NCBI RefSeq assembly: GCF_004152865.1
Contig: NZ_SEOO01000029.1
Span: forward strand, 1-47,545
Length of the DNA stretch: 47,545 nt
DNA from: Sphingobium cupriresistens
Lineage (GTDB): Bacteria > Pseudomonadota > Alphaproteobacteria > Sphingomonadales > Sphingomonadaceae
Direction of reading: 5' to 3'
Position 1 is the stretch's first letter, and every line of letters starts with the position of its first letter. Below, in pieces: positions 8,160 to 19,387 of the stretch. A program made the translations under genes and the position numbers. The notes under the pieces were generated by a model. It was not told where the DNA came from. It was given only the letters and a program-made list of their open reading frames with translations, and searched no databases.

Positions 8160-9548
8160 ATGTTGGCCGCAGGCCTTGTGGCCCTGCACCACGAAGTCCT
8201 GCTTTTTGCTGTCGTCGGACTGGCGATCGGCGGGCTGGACGATTTCCTGGTCGACCTCCTCTTCATAGCCCGTCGGTGTTGGCGCAATGTCGCCATTTAT
8301 GCGCGCCATCCGCGTATGACTACGGCAACCTTGCCCGCTTCATTCCGGCCGGGTTGCATCGCCATATTCATTCCCGCCTGGCGGGAATCGGATGTAATCG
8401 GGCCGATGCTACGCCATGCGCTGGCGTGCTGGCCGAACGACAATTATCGGATTTTCGTCGGCCTCTATTCCAATGACCCCGAAACAATCGAGATAGTCGC
8501 GCCTATCGCCGCCGGGGAACCGCGCATCATCGTAGGAATCAACCCCAGGCCAGGTCCGAGCACCAAGGCGGACTGCCTTAATGTCCTGTGGCAGGCGATG
8601 CTGGCGGAAGAAGCGCGCATCGGCAAAGCTTTCAAGGCGGTCGTGCTGCACGATGCCGAAGATGTGGTTCATGCCGACGAGATCCGACTGTTCGACTTCA
8701 TGATCGATCGCTTCGCCCTAGTCCAGTTGCCCGTGCTGCCCCTGCCCGGTCGAGGGACGTGGTTCGCGCGCGCGATCGCCAATCATTATGGCGATGAATT
8801 TGCGGAAAACCATGGGAAAGCTCTGACAGTACGCGAAGCATTGGGCGCGTCGATCCCATCAGCGGGGGTGGCGTGCGCCTTCGAACGGGCGATTCTCGGC
8901 CGCCTGTTCGACACCGCTCATGGGGGACCTTTCGATCCGTCATCGCTGACGGAGGATTATGAAGCGGGCCTGCGGATCGCCAATATGGGCGGGCGCGGCG
9001 TGTTCGTGCGTATGCGCGACCGTACCGGGGCGCTGGTCGCGACCCGCGAATATTTCCCGGACAGCATTCACGCCGCCGTCCGGCAAAAGGCGCGCTGGAT
9101 AGTGGGCATATCCTTGGCCGGTTGGGACCGCATGGGCTGGCATGGCGGTGTTGCCGAATGGTGGATGCGCATCCGCGACCGGCGCGCCACCATGGCGGCG
9201 CTTGTGCTCTTCGCCGCCTATATGGCGCTGATCGTCTGGGGCCTGATCGCCGTTCTGGGCGCGCTTGCACCACTATCCACGACCCCGCTGCCGCCCCTCA
9301 TCACAGCCTTGCTATGGTTCAACCTGGGGTTGATGGGGTGGAGAGCGGTCATGCGCGCCCTGTTTGTCGGCCGGGCCTATGGCTGGCGCCAGGGATTGAT
9401 GGCGATCCCGCGCACCTTCGTCGCCAACTATATCGCCATATTGGCGGCTCGGCGCGCGGTCTTCCTTTATGGCAAATCGTTGCTGGGCCAGCCACTTAGC
9501 TGGGACAAGACGCAGCATTGTTTCCCCGACCTGAAGACCGATCCATGA
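8160..9548 (+). CDS. NfrB-like inner-membrane glycosyltransferase (GT2)
   Basis: Protein of 462 residues in the family of NfrB (phage N4 adsorption protein B), an inner-membrane GT2 enzyme that makes a surface polysaccharide. An N-terminal membrane helix (about 10-37) precedes the GT2 domain with DAED (165-168), TEDY (264-267) and QKARW (309-313, the QxxRW motif of processive synthases). Two or three membrane helices follow (about 350-440). E. coli NfrB is over 700 residues and carries a C-terminal MshEN c-di-GMP-binding domain; that part is absent here. The stop overlaps the start of the NfrA-like barrel gene by four bases. ATG 8160 is chosen over TTG 8151 because the hydrophobic N-terminus begins there. 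Confidence 0.85.
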   Translation: MLAAGLVALHHEVLLFAVVGLAIGGLDDFLVDLLFIARRCWRNVAIYARHPRMTTATLPASFRPGCIAIFIPAWRESDVIGPMLRHALACWPNDNYRIFVGLYSNDPETIEIVAPIAAGEPRIIVGINPRPGPSTKADCLNVLWQAMLAEEARIGKAFKAVVLHDAEDVVHADEIRLFDFMIDRFALVQLPVLPLPGRGTWFARAIANHYGDEFAENHGKALTVREALGASIPSAGVACAFERAILGRLFDTAHGGPFDPSSLTEDYEAGLRIANMGGRGVFVRMRDRTGALVATREYFPDSIHAAVRQKARWIVGISLAGWDRMGWHGGVAEWWMRIRDRRATMAALVLFAAYMALIVWGLIAVLGALAPLSTTPLPPLITALLWFNLGLMGWRAVMRALFVGRAYGWRQGLMAIPRTFVANYIAILAARRAVFLYGKSLLGQPLSWDKTQHCFPDLKTDP

Positions 9549-10618
9549 GCCGTGTCGCAAACGGCCGCCCGTTGCGTTTCTCTGCCATCATGATGCTGGG
9601 TTGGGTGGCTATCCGCCTAGTGGGCCAGGAAGCCGTAACGCCACCCGTGCAACGGCCATATGCAGATACTCCCTCCAAACCCTCGCCCTTATTGCCACAA
9701 GCCCTGTTGGCATCCAGCGCCGTGGCGACCCTGCCACGGTGGGAAAGGCTTACAGCCCAGCCTCCGCCCTACATCGCCGCGCGGATGAAAATAAGACAAT
9801 GCGCGCCACCGCCGCCACGACCATCCACTAATGGCGCCATCCCGGTCGATCTGATGGATTTCATTACCTTCAGCGTAGCGTTCTCCAATCGCCATTATGC
9901 CAGCGATCCCGACTATATGGATCTTTTTCAGGCGCCGACGGCCATCCCCTCTCCGCTTATGGCCCAGCAGACGACGCCGGATCGATGGCGGGCCGCCGCA
10001 TGGCTGCTGTGGCGCCCCGGCAGCGCGCGGCCAAGCGGGACCGTGCCGACTGGCCAACTCGGCGGCTCGCAGGCGGGACTTCGCGTAGATTATGATCTGA
10101 CGCCTGGCACCGCGAGCAGGACCACCGCCTATGGCCGCCTTACCAGCGCCTTCGGGCGCCCCGCGGCGCCCGAAGGCGCGGTCGGATTGTCGATCCAGCC
10201 GATGCGCGCGATCCCGATCAGCGTCGCGGTCGAACGGCGCATCGCGTTGGGCGACGGCGCACGCAACGCGAATGCTATAATGGTGGCGGGCGGGTTTGGC
10301 CCGGCGGCTATCGGGCCAGCCGTCTTGGCGGAGGGCTATAGCCAAGCCGGCATCGTCGGATTCAGCCGCGGAGATGCTTTCATCGACGGCAAATTCTCGC
10401 TCTCCACCCCACTTGCGCAATCGCCCTTCCGCGTCGGGGTGGCCCTGTCGGGCGGCGCGCAACCGGGCGCCAGCAGGCTGGATATCGGCCCAGAAATGCA
10501 GTTCCGCCTACCCTTGCCACAGGTCGCCGCCCGGATCGCCATCGAATGGCGTGAACGGATCGCGGGAGACGCCCGGCCTGGATCGGGCCTTGCCATCACC
10601 CTCGCTGCCGATTTTTAG
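9545..10618 (+). CDS. NfrA C-terminal-domain-like outer-membrane beta-barrel
   Basis: Protein of 357 residues. Residues 1-30 form a weak signal/anchor; a proline-rich stretch follows. From about residue 95 there are alternating strands with LGGSQAGLRVDYDL and SVAVERRIALGDGARNA, and the chain ends in Phe, as outer-membrane barrels do. The pattern resembles the C-terminal domain of NfrA, the outer-membrane export partner of NfrB. The long periplasmic repeat region of E. coli NfrA is missing. The ATG overlaps the glycosyltransferase stop by four bases, so the two are coupled and probably work as synthase and exporter. A 15-bp inverted repeat lies inside the gene (10146-10179). Confidence 0.7.
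   Translation: MSRVANGRPLRFSAIMMLGWVAIRLVGQEAVTPPVQRPYADTPSKPSPLLPQALLASSAVATLPRWERLTAQPPPYIAARMKIRQCAPPPPRPSTNGAIPVDLMDFITFSVAFSNRHYASDPDYMDLFQAPTAIPSPLMAQQTTPDRWRAAAWLLWRPGSARPSGTVPTGQLGGSQAGLRVDYDLTPGTASRTTAYGRLTSAFGRPAAPEGAVGLSIQPMRAIPISVAVERRIALGDGARNANAIMVAGGFGPAAIGPAVLAEGYSQAGIVGFSRGDAFIDGKFSLSTPLAQSPFRVGVALSGGAQPGASRLDIGPEMQFRLPLPQVAARIAIEWRERIAGDARPGSGLAITLAADF
10146..10179. repeat. Perfect 15-bp inverted repeat inside the barrel gene
   Basis: GCGCCTTCGGGCGCC (10146-10160) and its exact reverse complement (10165-10179) are separated by only CCGC. The arms lie inside a coding sequence and would form a very stable RNA hairpin of about 34 bases. It could slow ribosomes, act as an internal terminator, or be a remnant of a REP-like insertion that kept the frame. 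Confidence 0.8.
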
Positions 10619-10675
10619 TCGCCTGGCGCCATCGCCGCTTTATATCCATGCCGGTTGGCGTTACCCCCAACGGGC

Positions 10676-11590
10676 ATGGATCTCTACCTGCCCATAGCCA
10701 ATCTATCGGTGAACGCGCTTGTCATCATCGGCCTCGGCGGTGTCGTCGGGCTGCTGTCCGGCATGTTCGGCGTGGGCGGCGGATTTCTGACGACGCCGCT
10801 GCTGATCTTCTACGGCATTCCACCCACGGTCGCCGCCGCGTCCGCCGCTTCGCAGGTGACGGGCGCCAGCGTTTCGGGCGTGTTCACCCATATGGCGCGC
10901 GGCACCGTCGATTTCCGTATGGGCGGCGTGCTGATCGCGGGCGGCGTGATGGGGGCCGGCATGGGCGTCTTCATCTTCCGCCTGCTCCAATATCTGGGGC
11001 AGATCGATACGGTCATCGGCATCCTCTATGTGCTGATGCTGGGCGGCATCGGCGCGCTGATGGCCAAGGAATCGATCCAGGCGCTGGTGGCGCTGAAAAC
11101 GGGCAAGCGCCCTCCCGCCCGCAAGCGGCGGCATCATCCGCTGGTCGCCGCGCTGCCGATGCGCTGGCGTTTCTATCGCTCCGGCCTATATATCTCGCCG
11201 CTGGCGCCCCTGTTGCTGGGCATGGCGACGGGCATCTTGACGATGTTGCTGGGCGTGGGCGGCGGTTTCATCCTGGTGCCCGCCATGCTTTATTTGCTGG
11301 GCATGGCGACTCAATCGGTGGTCGGCACATCGCTGTTCCAGATATTGTTCGTCACCATGGCGACGACGATGATGCACGCGATGACGACCAAGGCGGTGGA
11401 CCTGGTGCTGGCGCTGCTGCTGCTGATCGGCAGCGTCGTCGGCGCGCAGGTCGGCACCCGCCTTTCCATGTCGATCCGACCTGAATATCTGCGCATCCTG
11501 CTGGCCACGATAGTGTTGTTCGTCGCGGCGCGGATGGCGCTGGGACTGGGATTTCGTCCCGACGAAATCTACACGATCGAGGTGCGCTGA
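10676..11590 (+). CDS. TauE/SafE family sulfite/organosulfur permease
   Basis: Inner-membrane protein of 304 residues with about eight hydrophobic segments. The two internal repeats each carry the family signature: GMFGVGGGFLTTPLL (residues about 28-42) and LLGVGGGFILVPAML (about 188-202). Members export sulfite, sulfoacetate or similar anions; the substrate here is unknown. The ATG at 10676 was taken; a TTG at 10655 would add seven residues. The stop overlaps the TIGR02186 gene by one base (TGATG), a pairing known in alphaproteobacteria. Confidence 0.9.
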   Translation: MDLYLPIANLSVNALVIIGLGGVVGLLSGMFGVGGGFLTTPLLIFYGIPPTVAAASAASQVTGASVSGVFTHMARGTVDFRMGGVLIAGGVMGAGMGVFIFRLLQYLGQIDTVIGILYVLMLGGIGALMAKESIQALVALKTGKRPPARKRRHHPLVAALPMRWRFYRSGLYISPLAPLLLGMATGILTMLLGVGGGFILVPAMLYLLGMATQSVVGTSLFQILFVTMATTMMHAMTTKAVDLVLALLLLIGSVVGAQVGTRLSMSIRPEYLRILLATIVLFVAARMALGLGFRPDEIYTIEVR

Positions 11591-12351
11591 TGCCGCGCTG
11601 GCGCGCCTTGCTCGCCCTGCCCGCGGCGCTGGCGCTGATGGGGGCGGACGAGCCGCAACTGGTGCCGGACGTGTCGCAGCGCGAAGTCGTCATCCAGTAC
11701 AGCTTCACCGGCGCCGACCTGTTGCTGTTCGGCGCGATCGTCTATCCCGACGGGCGACGCCCCGACAAGCCGGCCGACATCGTCGTCGTGCTCAAGGGAC
11801 CGGAACAGTCGATCACCATGCGCGAAAAGCAGAAGGTGGCCGGCATCTGGGTCAATGCCGACACCGCGCGTTTCCGCTCCGCCCCCAGCTTCTACGCCAT
11901 GGCATCGTCGCGCCCCATCGGCCGGATCGTCGATGAACGTACCGCCGCCATCTACGAACTGGGCGTCGACAAGCTGCAACTCTCGCCCTCCTCGCTCAAC
12001 GAAAGCGCGGAATTGTCGCGCTTTCAATCCGGCTTGGTCGATTTGCGGGCGCGGTCCGGCCTGTTCGTGGAGCGGCCTGGCATCGTCGAGATCACGGACG
12101 GCGTCCTGTACCGCGCGCGCCTGCCGCTGTCGGCGCGCGTCATCGTGGGCGATTACACCGCCGAAACCTTCTTGGTGCAGGACGGGCGGGTGGTCGCCGC
12201 CGCGGTGCGCGACATCACCGTGCGCAAATCCGGCTTCGAACAGTTCATGGCCAGCGCGGCCGAACATTGGTCCTTCGTCTATGGCCTGGTCGCGATCGCT
12301 ATGGCCGTGGGCATGGGTTGGGCGGCTGGCGCCATCGCCCGCCGCATCTGA
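11590..12351 (+). CDS. TIGR02186 family transmembrane protein
   Basis: Protein of 253 residues with a cleavable or anchor-type N-terminus (RALLALPAALALMGADE), a periplasmic beta-rich domain, and one C-terminal membrane helix (about 225-248). Conserved family elements are the early strand IQYSFTGADLLLFGAIV, the VVVLKGP segment and the IWVNAD turn. The family is restricted largely to alphaproteobacteria and is usually encoded next to a TauE/SafE permease, as here with a one-base overlap, so it is probably an accessory subunit of that transporter. Its molecular role is not known. Confidence 0.85.
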   Translation: MPRWRALLALPAALALMGADEPQLVPDVSQREVVIQYSFTGADLLLFGAIVYPDGRRPDKPADIVVVLKGPEQSITMREKQKVAGIWVNADTARFRSAPSFYAMASSRPIGRIVDERTAAIYELGVDKLQLSPSSLNESAELSRFQSGLVDLRARSGLFVERPGIVEITDGVLYRARLPLSARVIVGDYTAETFLVQDGRVVAAAVRDITVRKSGFEQFMASAAEHWSFVYGLVAIAMAVGMGWAAGAIARRI

Positions 12352-12444
12352 ATGGGCCAATCCTCATTCTTTGGATCAAGCCAATTGCCCAAGCCCCAAT
12401 AGTCCGACTAAAACGGCGCAAAATGGGTCGAAGGGGACGGGGCG

Positions 12445-13770
12445 ATGACGGACACAGCCAAGCAGGCGGGCGATGGCCCTTTTCCCAACCTGGTGCAGCG
12501 CAGCCACGCCCTGCGCGCCTCGCTTTCGCGCGAAATGCACATTCGCAAAATGCCGCGGCTCGATACGCCCATGCGCGCCGTGCAGTTCATGATGATCGTC
12601 AATGAGCAGGAAGCGCACGACAGCGTCGCCGCGCTGTGCGCCATCGTGCCCGATGATGGCCCCTCCCCTGATGCCAGCGACCGCTTCTTCGCGTGCCGCG
12701 TCGGTGCGCTCGGCTTTTCCTGGGAACGGCACAGCGAGTTCATCACCTACAGCTTCATCGCCGACGGCTATGGCGAGCCGTTCGACCTTTCGCCCTTCCT
12801 GCCCGTGTCGCACTGGATAGACCGACTGCCGGGCCAGGTTATCCGATCGACCCAGATCGCCTTGACGAAGAATGAGCCATCCAACGCGACGATCGCCACC
12901 TATTTCGCGTCTGACGACCTCATCATCTCCGATGTCGCCCAATGCCGGGCACGCGTCTGGGGCGATTTCCGCCTGCATGACAATGGCTTTGGCCGCCTGC
13001 TGATCCAGGATCGCGGGTTGGAAGGGGCAGAAGCATCGCTGCTGGTGCAACGATTGCAGGAGTTGGGTAATTATCGGAAGATCGCTTTGCTCGGCCTGCC
13101 CGAAGCGCAACGGGCGACCCCCATCCTTGCGACGCTGGAGCAGCGCCTGACCGATGTGACCGCCTGTGTCGCAGAACCGCAGGCGGATGCCGACGCTGTT
13201 TTGGAAGACCTGTCATCACTCAGCGCTGAACTGGCGCAGATTGTCGCGCGGACCCGTTACCGCATGAGCGCAACCCATGCCTATGCCGAACTATGCTTCG
13301 ACCGGATCCGCCGTCTGGATGTCGCGCCGGTGCGCGGCTATCGCTCGCTCGACGATTTTACCGAGCGGCGGTTGCTGCCGGCGATGCGGACCTGCGACGC
13401 TTTCGGTCGGCGGCTGGAGGATCTGTCGCAGCGCACCGCATGGACCAGCGCGATGCTGCGCACGCGGGTCGACACCGCCCTGGCGCGCCGCAATCGCGAC
13501 CTGCTGGCGTCGATGGACCGGCGTACCGGACTGCAACTGCGCCTCCAGCATACGGTCGAGGGGCTGTCGGTCGTGGCGATCAGCTATTATGCGCTGGGTC
13601 TTTGGCATCACATCAAGGAAGCGATCGAGCATCAGGGCGCGCATCTGCCCGGCTGGATCGACCTGGCCGTGATCCCCGCGATCATCGCGGTGGTTTTCCT
13701 GGGCCTGCGCCAGATCAAGAAGGTAAAGCGCCCGCCATCCTTGCGGGACGGCGACACGCTCGATCATTAG
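12445..13770 (+). CDS. DUF3422 family membrane-anchored protein
   Basis: Protein of 441 residues of the DUF3422 family. The long N-terminal soluble part contains FSWERHSEFITYSF and FRLHDNGFGRLLI. Helical segments follow (LAQIVARTRYRMSATHAYAELCFDRIRRL; RTAWTSAMLRTRVDTALARRNRDLL), and the C-terminus has one or two membrane helices (about 372-425) resembling membrane-tethered coiled-coil proteins. No biochemical function is established. GGGGACGGGG precedes the ATG. It ends three bases from the stop of the convergent rhamnosidase gene, with no room for a terminator between them. Confidence 0.85.
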   Translation: MTDTAKQAGDGPFPNLVQRSHALRASLSREMHIRKMPRLDTPMRAVQFMMIVNEQEAHDSVAALCAIVPDDGPSPDASDRFFACRVGALGFSWERHSEFITYSFIADGYGEPFDLSPFLPVSHWIDRLPGQVIRSTQIALTKNEPSNATIATYFASDDLIISDVAQCRARVWGDFRLHDNGFGRLLIQDRGLEGAEASLLVQRLQELGNYRKIALLGLPEAQRATPILATLEQRLTDVTACVAEPQADADAVLEDLSSLSAELAQIVARTRYRMSATHAYAELCFDRIRRLDVAPVRGYRSLDDFTERRLLPAMRTCDAFGRRLEDLSQRTAWTSAMLRTRVDTALARRNRDLLASMDRRTGLQLRLQHTVEGLSVVAISYYALGLWHHIKEAIEHQGAHLPGWIDLAVIPAIIAVVFLGLRQIKKVKRPPSLRDGDTLDH

Positions 13771-13773
13771 GAC

Positions 13774-17100
<3,327 letters not shown>

Positions 17101-17118
17101 GAGCAATCCTTGAGAAAA

Positions 17119-18042
17119 TCAGCGCGCGCCGAGCAGGCCGCGCATGTCCATCCAGGCGAGAAATTCGGGCAAGAGCATCGCCGTGGTCGTCCCCGGCCGC
17201 CCCCCGCCAAAGCCATGATCGCCCCGTTCATAGGCATGGAGTTCGACCGGACGCTTCGCCTTGCGCCAGGCTTCGACTATGCCGAAGCCCTGCTTGGCGA
17301 AAAGACCGTCATCCATGGCGATGGCGTTGAACATGGGCGGCGCATCGGCGGGCACCGCGATGTCGAGCATCGGGCCATAAATATAGCCGATGAAGGCCGG
17401 GCGCTGTTCAGACCGGCCCTCCAACGCGGCGTTCAGCGTCGTCATCGCGCCGGCCGAAAAGCCGATCATGCCGATACGCGCGGGATCGATATGCCAGCTT
17501 GCGGCGCGGCTGCGAACGATGGCGAGGGCCTGAAGCGCATCCTGCGTGGCGCGGGGTTCCTTCACCTTCGCGCTCGGTTCGCCCTTCGCGGCCGCGCCGA
17601 AACGCGCGCCCATGACGCCCAGAAATGCCTTGTCGTCGCGCGGCGTCTCGTTGAGGCGATATTTCAGCACGAAGGCTGCGACGCCATGATCGGCCAGCCA
17701 GCGCGCGACGTCGCTCCCTTCCCCTGTCATCGACAACGACAGGAAAGCGCCGCCCGGCGCCACGAGCACCGCCGCGCCAGTCGCTTTGGCAGGATCGGGC
17801 AGATAGGGCGTGATGGTCGGCCGCACGACATTGCGGACCATGATATTGTCGATGCTGTTCGCCCCGATCTGAACCTCCATGCTCGACCATTGTTCGTCGC
17901 TGCCGGCCTTGGGCGCGGGTTGATCGGGATAGAGCGCGATCGCGCCCTCCTGCCCCTGCGGCGGGACCGTTTCCATGCGCACATCCTGAGCCAGAGCGGG
18001 CGTGACGAGCACCAACGCCAGAGTCATCATCGAACGGATCAC
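17119..18042 (-). CDS. Secreted alpha/beta hydrolase (acetyl-esterase-like), copy 1
   Basis: Protein of 307 residues with a signal peptide (1-19, ending ALA-QD) and an esterase fold: oxyanion-region APGGAF (about 95-100), nucleophile motif GFSAG with Ser196, acid region AMDDG (about Asp245) and terminal catalytic His276 in RGDHGFG. The family includes carbohydrate esterases that remove acetyl or other acyl groups from sugars. It is a close relative of the gene at 18467 (shared DPAKATGAAV, LADHG, AAFVLKYRLN and IGFSAGAMTTLNAALEG), so the two arose by duplication. It overlaps the small membrane gene by four bases. Confidence 0.85.
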   Translation of the reverse strand: MIRSMMTLALVLVTPALAQDVRMETVPPQGQEGAIALYPDQPAPKAGSDEQWSSMEVQIGANSIDNIMVRNVVRPTITPYLPDPAKATGAAVLVAPGGAFLSLSMTGEGSDVARWLADHGVAAFVLKYRLNETPRDDKAFLGVMGARFGAAAKGEPSAKVKEPRATQDALQALAIVRSRAASWHIDPARIGMIGFSAGAMTTLNAALEGRSEQRPAFIGYIYGPMLDIAVPADAPPMFNAIAMDDGLFAKQGFGIVEAWRKAKRPVELHAYERGDHGFGGGRPGTTTAMLLPEFLAWMDMRGLLGAR

Positions 18043-18470
18043 CGGGTCATCCTCTTGAGGGCTAGAATGGTTATGAGAGCGCCTAGCGATCCGCCGTAAA
18101 GCAACTTAATCGCCAGCGCCTGCCCCCATGCGACAGGCGACTGGGCGACGGCGCCGGTCGCCCAGGCGAGCAGGCCACCTAGCACCGCACCGCCGATCGC
18201 AAAGCCGAACGCGCGCAGGATGATCGTGCGGGTCGACACGCGCCGCCCCAGCCGCGTGCGGGCGATCAGTGAGGGGACGAGCGCGCTCATCAGCGCAACG
18301 GCAATGCTCTGCGGCACGAAATCAAGGCCCAGTGCGTCGGGCGCGCCCCAGGTGAGCGGGCGCGCAACCATCCCGAAAATGCCGAGGAAGAAGGCCAGGC
18401 TGAGGGTCGCGTTGATCGCAAAGCCGATGCCGGCCTGCCGCGCGATCGGCAAGGCCGGCGCGGCGCTCAT
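18039..18470 (-). CDS. Small four-helix membrane protein of unknown function
   Basis: Protein of 143 residues with about four membrane helices (near 14-34, 50-68, 86-107 and 117-138). It has no recognisable motif. It is squeezed between two paralogous esterase genes, overlapping both by four bases (ATGA), so it is translated with them. A role in moving or sensing the glycoside or its acyl products is possible, but nothing in the sequence shows this. Confidence 0.7.
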   Translation of the reverse strand: MSAAPALPIARQAGIGFAINATLSLAFFLGIFGMVARPLTWGAPDALGLDFVPQSIAVALMSALVPSLIARTRLGRRVSTRTIILRAFGFAIGGAVLGGLLAWATGAVAQSPVAWGQALAIKLLYGGSLGALITILALKRMTR

Positions 18471-19375
18471 TGCGCGACCTTCGCGTTCAGCAGCCCGCGC
18501 ATGTCCAGCCAGGCCTGGAACTGGGGCAGCACGCCCATGCTCGTCGTGCCCGGCTTGCCCGTGCCAAAGCCGTGATCGCCACGCTCATAGGCATGGAGTT
18601 CGACCGGCACATGGGCGCGGCGCCAGCTTTCGATCAGGGCATAGGAGGGATTGGGGAAGAGGCTGTCGTCATTGGCGATGGCGGCGAACATCGGTGGCGC
18701 ATCGGCCGGCACGACGCGGGCCAGCATCGGACCGTAAACATAACCGATGAAGGACGGGCGATCGCTCCCCTTCCCTTCCAACGCCGCGTTGAGCGTGGTC
18801 ATGGCGCCGGCGGAGAAGCCGATCATGCCAACCCGCTGCGGATCGACGCCCCATTTGTCGGCATTGGCGCGCACCAGCTTGATCGCCGCCAGAGCGTCGA
18901 GAGTTGCGCGCGGTTCGGTGATTCCCGGCGCGGCAGTCGGATCGCGCAGCGACTCCGCCATGCGCCTGCCCATATAGGCGGACGCTTCGCCGATGTCGGC
19001 GGGGGTCTGGTTCAGCCGATATTTCAGGACGAAGGCGGCGATGCCGTGATCGGCGAGCCAGCGCGCGACGCTCCAGCCCTCATGATCCATCGCCAGCAGC
19101 ATGAAGGCGCCGCCGGGCGCGACGATCACCGCAGCTCCGGTCGCCTTGGCGGGATCGGGCAGGACAGGCGTGATGGTCGGCACGGTGACATTGCGCACCG
19201 CCAGATCCTTCCCGAAACGCACCCAATTTTCGGTCGATTCCTTGGATGCCTTCATGTCCGGATAGAGCGGAATGGCGTTCGGATCGGCGGGGGCTTCTGC
19301 GGGAACCGGCGTCGGCATCTGGGCGATGGCGGGAACCGCGAGCACAAGGGCGACAGCGGCGACGAAACGCTTCAT
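18467..19375 (-). CDS. Secreted alpha/beta hydrolase (acetyl-esterase-like), copy 2
   Basis: Protein of 302 residues, paralog of the gene at 17119. It has a signal peptide (1-19, ending AIA-QM), oxyanion region APGGAF (about 86-91), nucleophile Ser188 in GFSAG, the acid at NDD (236-237) and His268 in RGDHGFG. It is expected to cut an ester in the periplasm. Start: the ATG at 19375 is preceded by GGAGAGAAAGAC. It lies 12 bases downstream of the GH1 gene on the same strand. Keeping two copies suggests two different acyl positions or substrates. Confidence 0.85.
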   Translation of the reverse strand: MKRFVAAVALVLAVPAIAQMPTPVPAEAPADPNAIPLYPDMKASKESTENWVRFGKDLAVRNVTVPTITPVLPDPAKATGAAVIVAPGGAFMLLAMDHEGWSVARWLADHGIAAFVLKYRLNQTPADIGEASAYMGRRMAESLRDPTAAPGITEPRATLDALAAIKLVRANADKWGVDPQRVGMIGFSAGAMTTLNAALEGKGSDRPSFIGYVYGPMLARVVPADAPPMFAAIANDDSLFPNPSYALIESWRRAHVPVELHAYERGDHGFGTGKPGTTSMGVLPQFQAWLDMRGLLNAKVAQ

Positions 19376-19387
19376 GTCTTTCTCTCC

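Noticed and set aside
7807..8268. Possible gene upstream of the NfrB-like gene
   Set aside because: It overlaps the well-supported N-terminus of the glycosyltransferase and has no recognisable domain.
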